DNA of 64,000 bases, from assembly GCA_949358305.1 (NCBI GenBank), contig OX442314.1:14687060-14751059 (forward strand), given 5' to 3'. Below are positions 24,460 through 38,400 of the stretch, one piece after another; position 1 is the stretch's first letter; every line of letters begins with the position of its first letter. The translations under genes were made by a program, and so were the position numbers. The notes under the pieces were generated by a model. The model ran no database searches and had not been told where the DNA came from. It was given only the letters and a program-made list of their open reading frames with translations. This DNA comes from Strigamia acuminata. Taxonomy: Eukaryota > Arthropoda > Chilopoda > Geophilomorpha > Linotaeniidae.

Positions 24460-27400
24460 ATGCCCTACACATCGACGATGGACAACACCAAATCGAATGA
24501 TGGAGCTAAAGGTGGAAGTACCTCAAACACAATCGTTTCAACGAATACAACAGTCGGTGCCCTAAATGCGAAAAGAGTTGACCCGAAACGAAGCCACGGA
24601 ACGGGTTGTGTGAAAAATTCCGTTAGTTCGACGTCCAGCTCTGCCAATAACAACAACAACAGCAGCAGCAACAGCAGCTCGAGTAGTCAAAAGTCGTGTG
24701 CAACGAATCAGGCGAATGAGGTCGGCCTAGATACGAGCAACAGCAAGAAAAAAACGTGCGTCGCCGAAAAAGGCAAGAAGAACAGTGGCAAGGAAGGGAA
24801 ACAAAAGACGAAAGAGACGAAGAAAGCGAAGAACTGTGCGTCAACTTGTCAAGAAAAAAGCGGGGACTGTAAAAAGAAGGGAAGTAGCAGGGAAAGTTCC
24901 CCCGTGAAAAAAAAGGGATCGGAAGGAAGTGGAGGAGTTAAAATAAGCGGGGGGAAAGGAAACGGGGGTAAGAAAGATGGCAAGGCGAATAAAGGGAAGA
25001 GTAAGAAGGGGAAAGTGTCGAAGAGTAAACATAATAAACAATTAGCTGCGAAGAAGGCTTTGGATGCACTTAAGAACATGTTTGGATTTTGGAAGGGTCC
25101 TCGACTGCGGCGAATGGCGAGTTTGAATGCACAGGCCAAAGTGCACATTCTGTACGAGAACGAGGCGAGGAGTTTTTGCTCGGATAGCGACACGAACGAC
25201 AAGGATGCGGCCGCGAAGAAGGCGAGTGCGGGGAAGAAGAGCGCGGGTCAGAAACGGAGCGCGGAATCGGAGTCGAGCGAAAAGCCGACGCCCAAGAAAA
25301 GATGCAAAGTGGACCCGACAGTCGTGAGAGAAGTGATCACGTGCCGCCGTATGGCTAGTTTGAACGCGCAGGCAATTTTGGCAGCCAGTTATTCCCTCGA
25401 CAGGCCGAGGAAACAAGTTAAAGTGGAGAAGGAAAGCGGTAAAAAGGCTGAGGAAAGTGGTTCGGACAAGTCGAAAAAAAGCGGTGGAATCGTTAAAAAT
25501 GCAGAGGGGAATGGGAAAGTGGCGAAATGCAGTAACAAGAAAAAAGAATGCAGCGGCAACAGCGGCGGCGGCGGCGGCGGCAACAGCGGCAAAGCGAAAC
25601 AAGTCGAGAAGGAAAAGGAGAAGGAGGTGGAGGTGGTGGTGATGGGGGAGAATGAAAAGGAGAAGGAGAAGGAGAAAAGTGTGTTTAGCGAGACGAGAAA
25701 CGAGAACTCGAAGAAGGGGAAGGAGAGGGTGGAGAAGAAGGAGGACACTTCTGAAGTGACCATCACCGGGGTTTATATCAATCCGAATGCTAGTATATGC
25801 ATCTCGCGCATTCACACGTTTAAACAGTCGCAGACCTTTTCCCCTCCTCCGTCCCCGCCACTGAGTCAGGGCCAAGCGTCTGTCCATTTGACTTCAGCGC
25901 CTCATCTGATGGCCAGTGGTGTTCTGCACGCGGCAACTCATCTGCCAACTGGAATTTATTCATTTTCCAATTCTGTGATGTCTTCATCCAGCTCGCAAAG
26001 TTACCCTCTTAACGGGTTGCCAAACACCATTAGCAACTTACCTGTGGTCAATGTCGCCCTGCCACGTCACTATGGCAACGCCTTTGCTGTATCTCATTAT
26101 GGTCCATCGAGTCCTATTACATATGCTTCTGGTAAATCTTGTTTTTATTTTTATTTTTTTTTTAATTATGAGATTTTGTGGTTTTTTTTATGCAAACTTG
26201 TTTATTAGGCTTAATAAGAGTTGGGCATTTTGGACGGCATTCGAAAAATTATAAATTTTTATCAAAAATTAAAAGTCTTTAGATTTGGTTTCTTAAAAAT
26301 TCTACTCAAACCGATGAATAGTTGAATCGGGTGCGATTAAAATTCGACTGGAAATTCCAGTGTGTTTGAATTCCTTGTACGCTGTTTTGGAGGACAAACT
26401 CAGCACTTAGCGACATAAAACTAACTATCTTGTGATCTGTCTGAGGGGGAAAATGTCTGGAGAAGACGTTTCGACAACTAAGTTAATTTGTTTTTAAGGC
26501 ATTGTATTCAGTAAGATTTCACTGTCACATTATCTTAGTACATTTAAGTTGCTAAAATATATCAAGTGAGTAAGTGAACGGTTGGTGTATCGAATTTACT
26601 TCCTGAGTTGTTTTCGTATTTAGTGGAACAATCCTGGGAACGTAAATATAAATCACTTTTGTTGTCTAACAGAATTTGTATACTTTTAGACTGGTTTAAA
26701 TCGGATAAATTAAACTACGTAAATGACTTTTCAAATCCAAATGCAGTTCGTGGCTGCATTTGAAGTCTTTTAGTCTGGTTGATCTTCTTTAAACCTGTAT
26801 AAATCCATATTTTAGACAGACGTTTGAACAACAAACGTTGGTTAAAGGCTGTTTACCTGCATTCAATTTAGAAATGCTAGAAAGTCTGTTTGGAATTTCA
26901 GTTAAACATCTTTTGTTGTTTAAATATTGGTCTGAAGAAAGCTTTACTGAATAATGAGCTTTATGATGAGTGTTACACGATTTTTATATGTTGTAAATAT
27001 ATTTCAAAATATTTTGTAAATGAGCAAGATTTCCCACTATTTTTATAGTTTCTAAAACCGATTTATCAATATTGTAAAAGCATTAGGCGCGTTCAATCTT
27101 AAATGGATTTCTTTGATTTTGCTGAATTTCTTGATAGAGCAAGACAAAAATTGCGGAATGAACCAATTCTTACAAACTAGAAAGGTACATGCGCAAGTTA
27201 ATTTTAAATTCTGAAATATTTTTTAATTTCCGACAAAATTTCAATGGAACAGTATAAAAAATAAAAAATTGAATGCATTTTTTATGATTTATTATTTAAA
27301 TTTTTTCGTTTTTGAAATTGCAAAATGTCGGTTACTAAATTAAATCATTTAAAGAGAAACGGTTTAATCTAAACACCAATGAAAGAAGATGATATTCAAA

Positions 27401-30400
27401 AAATCACGAGGAAAAGTTTTGTTATGGTTTGTTGCATTATGGGACTGTGACTTCCCATAGTTCTAGTTTTGTGTATCCATCCGATTCACTTTAAAACATT
27501 GTGGACTCAGCTTAGTTGCAATTCAATGGGACTGTGAAATTCCATCTGCGATTTTGCGCATGCATCGTACCATAAACAAAAGTTTTCGCCCTGATATCGT
27601 GCAAATGATTACAGAAAATGAAACACACGAAATAACAATCATTAAAGGTAAATGGTCCCATTGTGTAAATATTTAGATTAAATTACGGTACTGTTGATGA
27701 CCTCTCATACTTTTTTGTAACTGAAAATAACATTATTTGTATTTCCTTCTTTTCCCCATAACCATAATAAGACAGTCTGGTTGACATGTTTGTTTAAATG
27801 AGTTGTATAATGGCAACTGTCTGGCTGCTTACATGCTAGCCAACATTAATTTAAAAAGAAGTAAAAGCGTAAGCAGTGTATGAAATGGACACCATGAAAA
27901 GAATCTTATGACTCGTGAGTTGTGACATCATTCACTTAAGCCCTCGCACATGCGCATACTTTGGCAATGTCAGGGCACTCATTCTCATCTCAAAAGTATA
28001 CGAATAAGGTAGTATTTTAGAAGACTAAAATTCTTCCAAAAATGTATTATAAATTTCAGGTGCATTCATAGACGAGTGTGTGAACGATAACATATTTAAA
28101 TGTTTCGTCGTTTAAATGTTGTGCGCATGCCCACTGCAACTGAGACAAAATCGGCCGCCATTTTTAGATCGAGCCAACCCTGGTCCCTGGGTAAAATATG
28201 TTGTTTAAAAATGCTGTTTAGTCTAAAATGACTGTATGAGTGCGCCTTCTGATTTTGTAGTGCTTGAAAGCAGAGCAAAACTTTCGTAAGGCTGATTCAC
28301 ATTAGCAAGAAAATTTAGTTCAGGAAGTAAGCTTTCCCGTAGGCTTGTTTCTTTTGTTGCTTCCTACACAGATCGAAGTGTACATTACTGTCTAATGCTT
28401 CCGAAATCATCTTTTCGAATAACACTTGCGCTGAGCTGATTGTCATTGACTCTTGCCAACATCTTGAGGCTGGTTCACACTAGCAATAACACAGCAAGCA
28501 GGCAGGCTCGTCATTCACACTACACAGGAATGTACAGTGGGATTTAAGAATGTAAGAATATACTTTGTCATCTGCCTAAAAAAAGTCAATCTTGACGAAT
28601 GTCGTATGCACATGTCATCATGACCTCATTTTCTATTCGTTGACAGCAAGTATTTTGTTTCTGGGTAAGCAAAAAGTTCAGAATCCTGAACTTTGCTTGA
28701 ACCTGTCTTTCTTGCACTGCAAGCAAGCAAGACATGCAAATAGCAGGAAAAGCTTTCTGTTTACTTTTGCTGAAAAGTTAAAATCATTGATAAATGTTTT
28801 AATAATGTTTTGGTGACCAGGACACTTTATTTCCGCTTGAAATTGGTAGAGAAACCACCGTGGAATAAAATATTTTTATTGGTGGACTTTATCTTTAAGA
28901 ATTCTGAGTGACATTGTCTTAACTAAATTGAATGCGTGCTTAGTGTTTGCTTTTTGTGTCAGCAAATATGCGTTTTAAAAACACATATAGGCCTAATAAA
29001 ATGAAATTTCTTAGTTTGCAAATTGAATAAATCAACATGGTAGAGATACGTAAATTTTAAAGCAGCCAATTTAAGGTTGAAGTTGTAGCAGCTTTAAGTG
29101 CAATTGCAGCTGGCGTGCAAGAGTTATTAAATAAAAAATACGACTTAATGAGGGTTTGTTTCGAGCAGTTAATTACTAAGCTGTAGTTTGATCTACTTTT
29201 TGAAAACAAATCCACATTGCACACAACACTCCTCGGATGTCTCGAAAATGTCCTTGCAATTCATCTGGGACAGTGCTGCAGGAAATGTGAATTTGTAATT
29301 TCGATCACACAGATTTAATTTAAATACTTTGTGACGAAAGAAATAGTGGGCTATCCTGAATTGATTTGGAATCCGCAACAGCATACTGTGGCATAGTCAA
29401 TTCATCCTGACCGCCGGGCTGTTTGTGTTTTCAATCACATTTATTGACTGGGGTCCGCTGTTTACTGTTGATAAATAGCTACTATTTCTTTTGCGTCAAA
29501 GTGTTTTTTCCACTTTTAAATTTTGTATTTGTTTTTTTTTTTCCAACTAGAATAATCGAAACGTCATTTAGACGACTAAACACATATTTAAACAAGAAAC
29601 TTTGTTTAAAATCAAATTTTCAAATGTAAATCTGGGATTTATTTGATTTACGCTTTCAAATGGGTCTGATTGAAATGTGATAAAACCAGACTAGTGTATT
29701 AAAATAATGTAAAATGGTTTAATAGTGTTTTGTTTATTTTGTTTTCTAGGTTATTACCAACCTGCTGGTCCACTGATCCAAACACTAACGACTGATCCTT
29801 GCCTTATCCACAAACCTGTTCCATATCATCCTCACCTGCAGCCAGCTTCTCCAGCGCTGTACTCTCAAGATCAATGCCATCCTGCCCCTCAGCAAACAAT
29901 CCAATACGACCCGCACCCGACGCCTCCGTATTCCACTCAGTCGTGCGCGCAATCCAAGTGTGCAGCAGTGCAGCCGGTGCCTCCTTCCGCTGGTCAGTTT
30001 TCGCAGGACAGATGTAATTCGCATCCTTCACCTCAGGAGGGGTTTTTCCCCGAACATTGTCCACCCGATGGCGGGGGACGTCAACCCTTCCAACACATGC
30101 AAGACACGTTTCAAGCGTCGGCAGTCAACTTCAAGAGTCAGTTTCCCGATTCAAAGGCGTGTTCTCCCGCACCCACATTGCACATTCAGCCAAAGGAGGA
30201 GCGCAGTGCGGGCGAGGAGTCGCCTTTGAAAGCTCCAATGTTGATTCCGATTCAATCTTTGTGTGCACTAAGTTCCAAACAGAGTCCTTCGAAGTGTTTT
30301 ATGACGTCGGAAAATGTGGTGAAGTGCACGAGTGGTGATGAAAAGGACACGGTTGTGAAGAAGGAGGGGGGCAAGCGGGTGGTGAAGAAGGGTCGAACTG

Positions 30401-31611
30401 GTGGCAGTAATTTCGGTGCGAAAATGGATTGTCGGCGACTGCGACAAGAAGTGAATAGCTTGTGGCAACACAAACTCGATCGACTTCCACGTGGTCGCAT
30501 CAAGTTACTGCGAAGTGATGTGAGTTTGTTGAAGCAACGCCGGCGACTCGACACTTCGACAACATCGCAAGCGTCTTCGGAGAGTGCGAGACGCGAATGC
30601 ATTAACAAGGCAACGCGCGTGCTCTTAAGTAAGCCTCACGGGCCAGTGTTGCGAGTTCGTTCCAATAATATCAGCATCAACAAGAGAGATGTCAACAAGA
30701 ACAGGGAACAACAACGAGTTTCGAGTAAACACGGCCGCAACTCCGTGATGGTTAAGAACGATAAATACATGGGCGTACCGTCCTATTTGCGTCCTGTTGT
30801 CAAGTTGAAGATGTTGAAAAGAATGCCGCGTTACTCCAACGGCTGGACATGGGAAGGAGAGAGTGTCAGGCAGTTGGTTCAGTTTAATGTGAGTTGAAAT
30901 CGAATTGAATTTTTTTTTAAAAAAAAATTGTTATTAATTTTACTCTTTTTCTCAATAGAATGACGATCCGCCTTTAATGAGGACTTGTTATCCGGCTATG
31001 AGACACATTGAGGGTGATATTATACGTGTTCGGGATTCTGTCCTATTGAAATCAGGACCGAGAAAAAACGATTTGCCTTTCGTAGCCAAAATTGCTGCTT
31101 TGTGGGAAAATCCTGAGGATGGTATTCATATTTTTTGTGAAATATTTTAAATTATGAATATTGATTTATATTTATTTTTTTTTAAGGTGAAATGATGTTA
31201 AGTTTGTTGTGGTACTATCGACCAGAGCACACGGAATTTGGTCGTAAGCCTTATCACATGGAGGATGAAATATTCGCTTCCAAACACAAGGATATCAACA
31301 GTGTAGCTTGTATCGAGGACAAGTGTTATGTATTGACGTTTAACGAGTACTGCAGGTTAATTTTTGAAGCAAATGAGTGGGGATTTTTGGTTATTAACGA
31401 TTTTTTTATTTGTTTTGTTTTAAGATATCGTCGTCGAGTTCGTTTTCTCGAAGATAATCTTCGTCTTAACAGTTCAGTTGTTCCTGATCCGGAAGAAGGT
31501 TATTTACGCAAAGATCGGCAACCACTCGGCTACGTTTCGCCCGAAATGGTCTTTTTTTGTCGTAAAGTTTACGATTTTCGTCAGAAACGCATTCTTAAAA
31601 ACCCGTCCTGA
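24460..31611 (+). CDS. BAHD1: BAHD1 / winged-eye-like chromatin protein with BAH domain
   Basis: Coding exons are 24460-26131, 29750-30888, 30959-31121, 31187-31355 and 31425-31611, giving 1109 aa with all phases consistent. The first coding exon opens at acceptor AG 24430-24431; ATG 24460 (A at -3) is the first in-frame Met after it, so the 5' UTR is spliced. Residues 1-540 are Lys/Ser-rich with poly-Ser, poly-Asn and Gly runs. [10 protein letters not shown] occurs twice, near residues 216 and 295; such a motif is typical of the BAHD1/winged-eye group. The exon 3 region is Pro/Gln-rich, then basic. A BAH domain fills about residues 945-1100 ([19 protein letters not shown], then [14 protein letters not shown], then [10 protein letters not shown]). 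Vertebrate BAHD1 promotes heterochromatin silencing, and its BAH domain reads H3K27me3. A nuclear repressor role is inferred. An out-of-frame ATG at 24444 precedes the start. Confidence 0.92.
26132..29749 (+). other. 3.6-kb intron of BAHD1 with dispersed repeats
   Basis: Donor GT is at 26132 and acceptor AG at 29748-29749; the phase-1 join restores a Gly codon. The intron carries a near-palindromic repeat at 26687-26797, related to the element at 13148-13545. It also has GGGACTGTGA repeated near 27440 and 27529, and a repeated phrase (GGCTGATTCACATTAGCAA at 28290, GGCTGGTTCACACTAGCAA at 28468). No exon with domain likeness was seen inside it. Confidence 0.6.
26687..26797. repeat. Near-palindromic dispersed repeat in the BAHD1 intron
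   Basis: Two arms meet head to head around 26747-26752: CAAATGCAG on the left and CTGCATTTG on the right. The right arm continues into GGTTGATCTTCTTTAAAC, matching the arm of the element at 13148-13192 (GGTTTATCTTCTTTAAAC). It looks like an internally deleted copy of that family. Confidence 0.5.
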
Positions 31612-32350
31612 GAGATAAGCGGGAGACAAAATGCGTTGTGAGATTTTTTGGTTCAGTGTCCTGAAAACCAAATACTTAAACTAATATACGATGCTTTGCC
31701 TTAAAAAATTTTGCGAGTGATGGAAAGGCATTTGAAAAATGACAATTTTAATTGTTCTGTACTTCTGGTCTTTCTCCAATTTGTGCGATTTGTAATGCAA
31801 ATGAAATGCTGGTAATTAGGTTTTGTTCATTTTATGGGTTTTATTCTCTAATTTTATTTTTAGATGTTTAAATTTGTCGCAAGAGGACTTTACAAAATGC
31901 TTTCTTTTATTATTGCTAGTTAGGAAACAGACTATGGTATATAAATTTATAAAGTGACGTAAAAAAAAAGAGATGCTTCTTCCAATTGTATTTAACTTTT
32001 AAGTTATAATTTAAAGTTTTATTATAAGAATTATTATAATAAGTTAAGTGATATTCCAATGATATCAAACGTTTTACTCATTTAACCTGCATCTCGCCTT
32101 AATCAAAGTCAATATAAATTGCAAAAGATTGAGGTTAAGAATAAACACTGTGATGTGATTGAATTTGAATTTTGTAGAAATTTCAAATTCAATTTTTTTA
32201 TTTTTTTTTATTTTTAAATTCTGCTTTTTTTATTTTCCTTCTCAACCATTTCGCCCTTTTCCAAATGTTACTTAGTGTATCCATAAATTTCTCTCTTTGA
32301 ATTTGAAAGGGACAAGAAATAAATTTTAATAAAGTACTGTGTACAGACCT
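31612..32350 (+). terminator. 3' UTR and poly(A) signals of BAHD1
   Basis: AT-rich sequence follows the TGA at 31609-31611. AATAAA occurs at 32318-32323 and 32328-32333, followed by a GT-rich stretch near 32385-32400. That is the best candidate 3' end, giving a UTR of about 0.7 kb. Confidence 0.5.
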
Positions 32351-35090
32351 GTACTACGTATGTGCATTATTTCAACATTTTAAATGCTGTCTGTGTTTGA
32401 ATTGAAAATTTTGGTTTTTTTTTTTAAAAATGGGATCATGTTTCATGGTTGAAATCAACAGTATTAGATTTAAAAAGTTAAATCACAGATGTTTTTTGCT
32501 TTTAAAATTGTGTTTGCTTTTCTTTTAGTTTTTCTAAATTGTGTGGCTTTTGTATAAATGAAACTGTACATTTTATGTCAAAGAAAATCCCCTTGTTATT
32601 AAAAAATAATATAATTCTAGGGAATTTTTATTTAGAAATATGATACTTTAATATAAATCTGCATATTCCAATATGAGCTTTATGCATAAAAATTAATTAA
32701 TTTGATTGCAAAAAATAAAATTATTTATTTTTCATTATATACTTATGAATAGAGTGTTTAAAAAAATTACAATATGTTCAGTTTACTTTCTTATTATAAT
32801 GTGCACCAATGCAGTTAACGGAGTAGCTGAAATATTATATAGAGAGGTTTTTTAAATTAAGTTCTTCCGGGGAATTAAAGAGAACAAAAAAAATGATAAG
32901 AGAACAAATATTTTTTATAGATAGATGAAAATATCTTTTAGTCAGTGTTTTATGCTGTAACAGGTGCATATCAAAAAATGTGGTGTGTGAGAAAATTAGA
33001 TAATGTTACATTTTGATTGGATAATTTGTTGCACAATTATTATTTTATTTGCACATTAAATGTATTTTATTTTGTCTCAGATTTTTCTTAAATTAAAAAA
33101 AAAAATTGTGGATTTTTATAAAATATTAGAGATTTCTAGATTTCATGGATTTGGTGACAGATTTGTGGGAAAACTTTATAGTGATGTATCTAGTTCCAAT
33201 TTAAATTTTAATATTTGCTTGGAGAGATGAATTAGTTCCATCTTTAGTGTAGGCGTTTGGCCTTGTCTTTGTGCATAGTTCAAAATTAAGCCATGTCAAT
33301 GTGCCTAAAAATAGACCGTTCCTTTTTGGGTCTTCACATATTTATTGTAAAACGTTGCCACAAGTAAATTGTACCTTTCGGTTTTTTCCCCCCAGTATTT
33401 GTTGACATGTAAAAAAAATTGTCCAAAATGCTTGCTTGAAAAAGTTATTTATCAGAAAAAAAATGTTAAAAAAAAGGAAAATCAAGGTTACTTAATAGAC
33501 TAAATTTGCTCTATCGAGTGGATTATTTTATGTATATTTTTAGTGAATGATTGTACTTGGAGTCGATGAATAGAATGTGTGTTTGTGTTGATGAAGAATG
33601 AATAATGTGTGACATTTATTTTATGGAAATTATATTCTACAGCGAGTGAACGTGAACCAACACTTTATTTAAACCACAAGATTCCTTTTTAAAACAAATA
33701 GAATACCATACAATTTTATATACAAATTTATAAAGTGAAAATTTTCATAAAATTTAACATAAAACATCATTTATTTCAACATTAAATTTTATACAAAATA
33801 AGAATTACATAATAAAATAAGAAAAACAATTTTTTTATGGAGTGATTTTTAATGGTGTACAATTTTACTTTACGTAGTAATATTTATTATATTTCGAAAC
33901 ATTAAAAAAGATGGTGGCTTGTTCTTCACTTGGTTTCATCACTTGACTGATTTGGAAACACCAAAACCGGAGCAGATTGATACGACTAGAACAGGTTTAA
34001 TCCATACTAATTAATCAGTCATTAGATGAAGATACAGAATATGCAATTTTAAATTTGGAAAACTTGAAAGATGATTTCGATTTGAGACATTTGGAGAGAA
34101 ATGACAAAGTATTGGTAGTCATGATCCATGTAGGATGAAAATCCTAGCGAAGGCTCTGATAAATGGCTCAACAACCCAACATCATACTGATTTCTGATTG
34201 ATTTCTTGCTACATACATTCACTGGTCATGATAGATCTTTGTCGGAGAATATTAGTACATCTTTTTTGCAGAAGATATTTTTTATTTAGGTTTTACAATA
34301 AATACGCTCCATAATCGTAATTTATATTAACACACTATTTACTATTGTTAAAAACTCCATTTGATTTTGCATTTCTAATAACTTGATGATCATGCTTTGA
34401 TTAATTGAGCTATCAGTAAGTGTTTGACATTGTATAACAGAGACACATTCTAAATTCTGACTTTGTGCAATTAACATTTTTATTTGTAATTAAACATCGA
34501 AATGATGTAACAATATGGTGCCAGAGTGAATGAAAAGGTTGGAATCTACCCATTGATAGCATAATAGTTAAATTTCTCACTGAGACATTGATAAACATTG
34601 CAGATAAACATAGAAGGTTGGTTCACCAGTTGTAGTTGAAAACGATCAAAATCAGTGCAAACCATTTGCTAACACAATTGCTCTAGACTCGATGTTGATT
34701 GTCGAAGCTGAACTATTCTTCTATCACTAGGAGATGAATTGTAATCAAACTGACAAGAGAGATGGGATCTGTATTTTCCACCATACCATAGTGGATCCGT
34801 AGAAATTTTGGAAAAAATGTGTAATGGAAATGTGTATATGGTAATAAACCAACAACCGGTTTAACATTTAGTAATATGCAAGGTTGGCTAAACAAATTGC
34901 CTTTTGCGATCACACATTGCCGGTGTAAATGTATTTCAATGATGTAGGAGAAACAGGTGACAAAAGAAGTTTTATTTCTACTGTATTTTATTTGGAAAGA
35001 AATTACTACATTTACAAATTTTTTGAAACACTCAAAAATTATTCTAAATTCTATTTTCAATATTTTACTTTAGGACCATTTTTATGTAAC
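32350..35090. other. Intergenic AT-rich DNA
   Basis: Very AT-rich. Only short frames without family likeness are seen on either strand. It separates the BAHD1 3' end from the kinesin promoter. Confidence 0.5.
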
Positions 35091-35094
35091 GATC

Positions 35095-35405
35095 CGTCCA
35101 GTTTGGATAACGCGCAAAAAATCGTAAGCGGAAATACGACAAAAAATGTAACCTCGCACTTAAATTAAAAAAATCCGCCATCATTGCTTACCGCCATCTA
35201 CCGACATTTGATAAACTTCATCACTTCCGGAATGAAATTCTGAATCAGTCGGTCATGGTTGTAAGTGAATGGTGTGTGGGCATGGGAGTCCGGTGAGTTT
35301 CGCATCCTACGATGGGTGTAAATGTACAGCTGTGTTATGCCTGAACGTAAGAACAACTGAACAACACGGATTACATCGCGCAAAGCAAACACAGAAGGCT
35401 TTGCT
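35095..35405 (+). promoter_or_regulatory. Promoter/5' UTR region of the STARD9-like kinesin
   Basis: The sequence is less AT-rich than its flanks. It contains an ETS-type ACTTCCGG at 35223-35230 and two GCCATC (YY1-core-like) words at about 35177 and 35192, and it lies just upstream of the kinesin ATG at 35406. There is no TATA box. The TSS position is inferred, not seen. Confidence 0.4.
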
Positions 35406-38400
35406 ATGGCGAATGTCAAAGTTGCTGTTAGAGTTCGTCCTATGAGTCGAAGGTAATGTCTTAAAATTTCTCCCACACGCTCGTCCTCTGTAACCTTGAT
35501 GCTCAGTTCAATTTTCCAGCCACTTTATTTTTAATTATATAACGTTTTCGGGCCTGGAAAATCATATTCGAGTAAATCCAAATATTTAAACCCAAGCGTT
35601 TTTACATGTGTGGATTGCTCAATGCATTTTGGAATTTCCTATTGAGTCACACATAAGAAAGTTTATTGCCTTTTAAAATTCCAGATTTCTATCAGATATA
35701 TAAAAATAATTGTAATTTAAAAATTAGAAAATGTTAAAATTGTTAATTTCTTTTATTCGTTTACTACAGGGAGTTGGAATCAGGAGCTGAAATGATTGTA
35801 GACTTCAATGGAGATACAGCAAGCATAACAAACTTAAAAGTGAGTCGAATTTTTACATTTATTTTAATATTTAATATACACCCGTATAAGTAATTGTTGA
35901 TGAAATTTTTTTCAGGTGCCAGAAAAATCAGAAATAGACAGCAGAGAGAGAATTCGTCATTTTGTTTTTGATTTTTGTTACTCGTCGATGATGCCGAATA
36001 ACCCACATAACGTCACACAAGATATGGTTAGTGTTTACGTCATATATGCATTATTTCAAACGATCTTCTACAAATTAAAGTCACAATTTCTACAAAAGTG
36101 GTTCAAGTGTGAACAAGATGCAATTTGTTGGAAATAACCAATATTTCTTTCTTGTTACAGTGGTATTTATTTATTTATTTGTATGATGTAATTAATTTAC
36201 TGGAGGTTAGTTTTGGTGTTGCGATATTCTGTTATTTGTATTTTCAACTAAAGGCAGCAGCAGAGCTTGGAATTCTTTACCTTGTGAATCCTTGACTAAA
36301 AATAACACAAAGAAAAAAGAAAAAATTGTTGCGGATTTATTCCATGTTGTGATTACAAATGCAGAGGAATGTAATGAATCCTCGCCTCATTCCTAAACAT
36401 TAGTCATAGTCCCCCTTACAGGGGGATATTCACGCTATAATGGGGAATTGAACAGCTGTTTTGCATGTGGAAACTCCCTGGTATGACCACAGAGACAATG
36501 AGGCAGCTGGTGCAGCCCAAATGAATAAGTGGGACAAGTTTTACTTGAATATAAATGTACCTAAAGGGAGACATTTTGAATACGAAATTTCGAAATATAA
36601 ATTTTTTTTTTAAACAATTTTTTTTTGTTAGTATTAAATATGTGAGTACAAAATCAATTATTATTTTTTTAGGTCAGCTATTATGTGATAATAATGTCAG
36701 TTTGTGATCAGTTTGAAGCAGGTGTGCCCTCATATTTCTTTGTGAGAAAAGCGAATGCATCCAATTGAAGTCATATTTTATTTATCTGTAGTGAAACTAT
36801 CTATTTTGTGTTGATTTAAAATTGGAAAATATATTTGTTGACACACCTACTCGAGTTGATTTAACCAAGCGACAACAAAACTTTAAACTGTAAAGATAAG
36901 CCTAAAGCGCTCGGTCTAAATCACTAGTTGGCGCGCTTTTATAATTAAGAATTATCGTTACATTTTCAGTTCCGGAATTAAAAAGAACAACGTTTCTAAA
37001 TTATTATTATTTTTGTACTTATCTTTTGTTTATTTATATTTAAAAATTGTTGCGGAATAAAGGGTTTAGTCATTCATCAAATCACGAATGGAATTATTTT
37101 CTAGTTGTAAGGAAATAATTAGTTACTTCCATTCACGACAGGATGCTTCCTGCCGACAACACGTGCTGAATTTCCAGTGAATTAAGTGACAATTTTTTTT
37201 GTTGCGCATAATGAAGAAAAATGATGATGAGCTGGGAGGAATTTGTCTAAACGATTGGGTTTGGTCAGAAAGATATAAATCTGTCTTGTGCCACCAAAAA
37301 TTGGGGCCTTGCCTTGTGTTGTGGTTTATTTTTTATTTTTATTTTTTTATTACTTAATTGGCTGCAGTTCTGTTTATGTTTTCATGCATAGATAGAATGA
37401 GTCATCGTAAGTATCAACTACAACTTCCTTCTCTCCCCTTCGTCTCGGGAACTTGTACATGAATCGCTCCTAGTGTTTTATACACAAGAATTTTGTTCAC
37501 GTTTTCAATATTTTTTCTTTATTTTAATCGATTTGGTTCGCAAATTTTATTTTTAATTGTGTTGTGATTTTCAAATTAAAAAATATATACTGCGTAATTT
37601 TTTTTTTTTTTTTTTTTTTTTTTCAAAATAACTTAATTTGAAAAATGGAATTAAAATTGAGATTGCCAAGCTTTTGGCATTCAAACCGTGTTTGCAACCG
37701 ATTCTATTATGATAAATAAAAGTCTAAATTAGTCACGAGATTAAAACCTTGACATTTACTTTTATTAGAGAAGTGTTTCAAAAAATATCGAATTTCTGCA
37801 GTTTGCAGCTGATGCTCACTTTATTTCCTACAGGAATTACCAAAACATGCAAGAAAATAAATGTAAAAAGGAAATATATACCATCAATTTATGATAAAAC
37901 TAATAAGCCAAATTTACCATAATTATGTAACACAAATTAAGTAAACTAAAATATACCATTTATTTATTTATTTATTTATTTTTATTTTTTTTAAATGGAA
38001 AACAAATTTCAAAATTTCTTAAAGCCGGAAAAACTTTGGGTTCTCTGTTTGGGCATTTTCTTGTCTTTATTATTAATGGTATGATGCATTTTTTTGGCAC
38101 CATGCCCAGGATGTTGAACTCAAATAGCTTAGGATGTGAGAAGAGGAGTCTGAGACGAATCTTGACTGCTAGAGGCATACTTAAGATGGATTTCCACTTG
38201 GAATGGAGTGTTAATCATTACTGATAACCGGTACTTAGTTATCAAACCTGCTTATTAATTTAAATTAAAGGCCAATGTTTAGCCCATATCAATTTCTCTG
38301 TTGTTTGTGAACAAAGGAATTTTTCTGTGACGGAAAAATTTAATTTTGAAATTGAAAATAAAATTAATTAAAAGCATTGTCGTATAATTGGTTAAATTTT

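Noticed and set aside
25042-25887. 281-codon minus-strand frame opposite BAHD1 exon 2
   Set aside because: It is the antisense of Lys- and Ser-rich coding sequence, giving poly-Leu, poly-Phe and poly-Ala with no real features.
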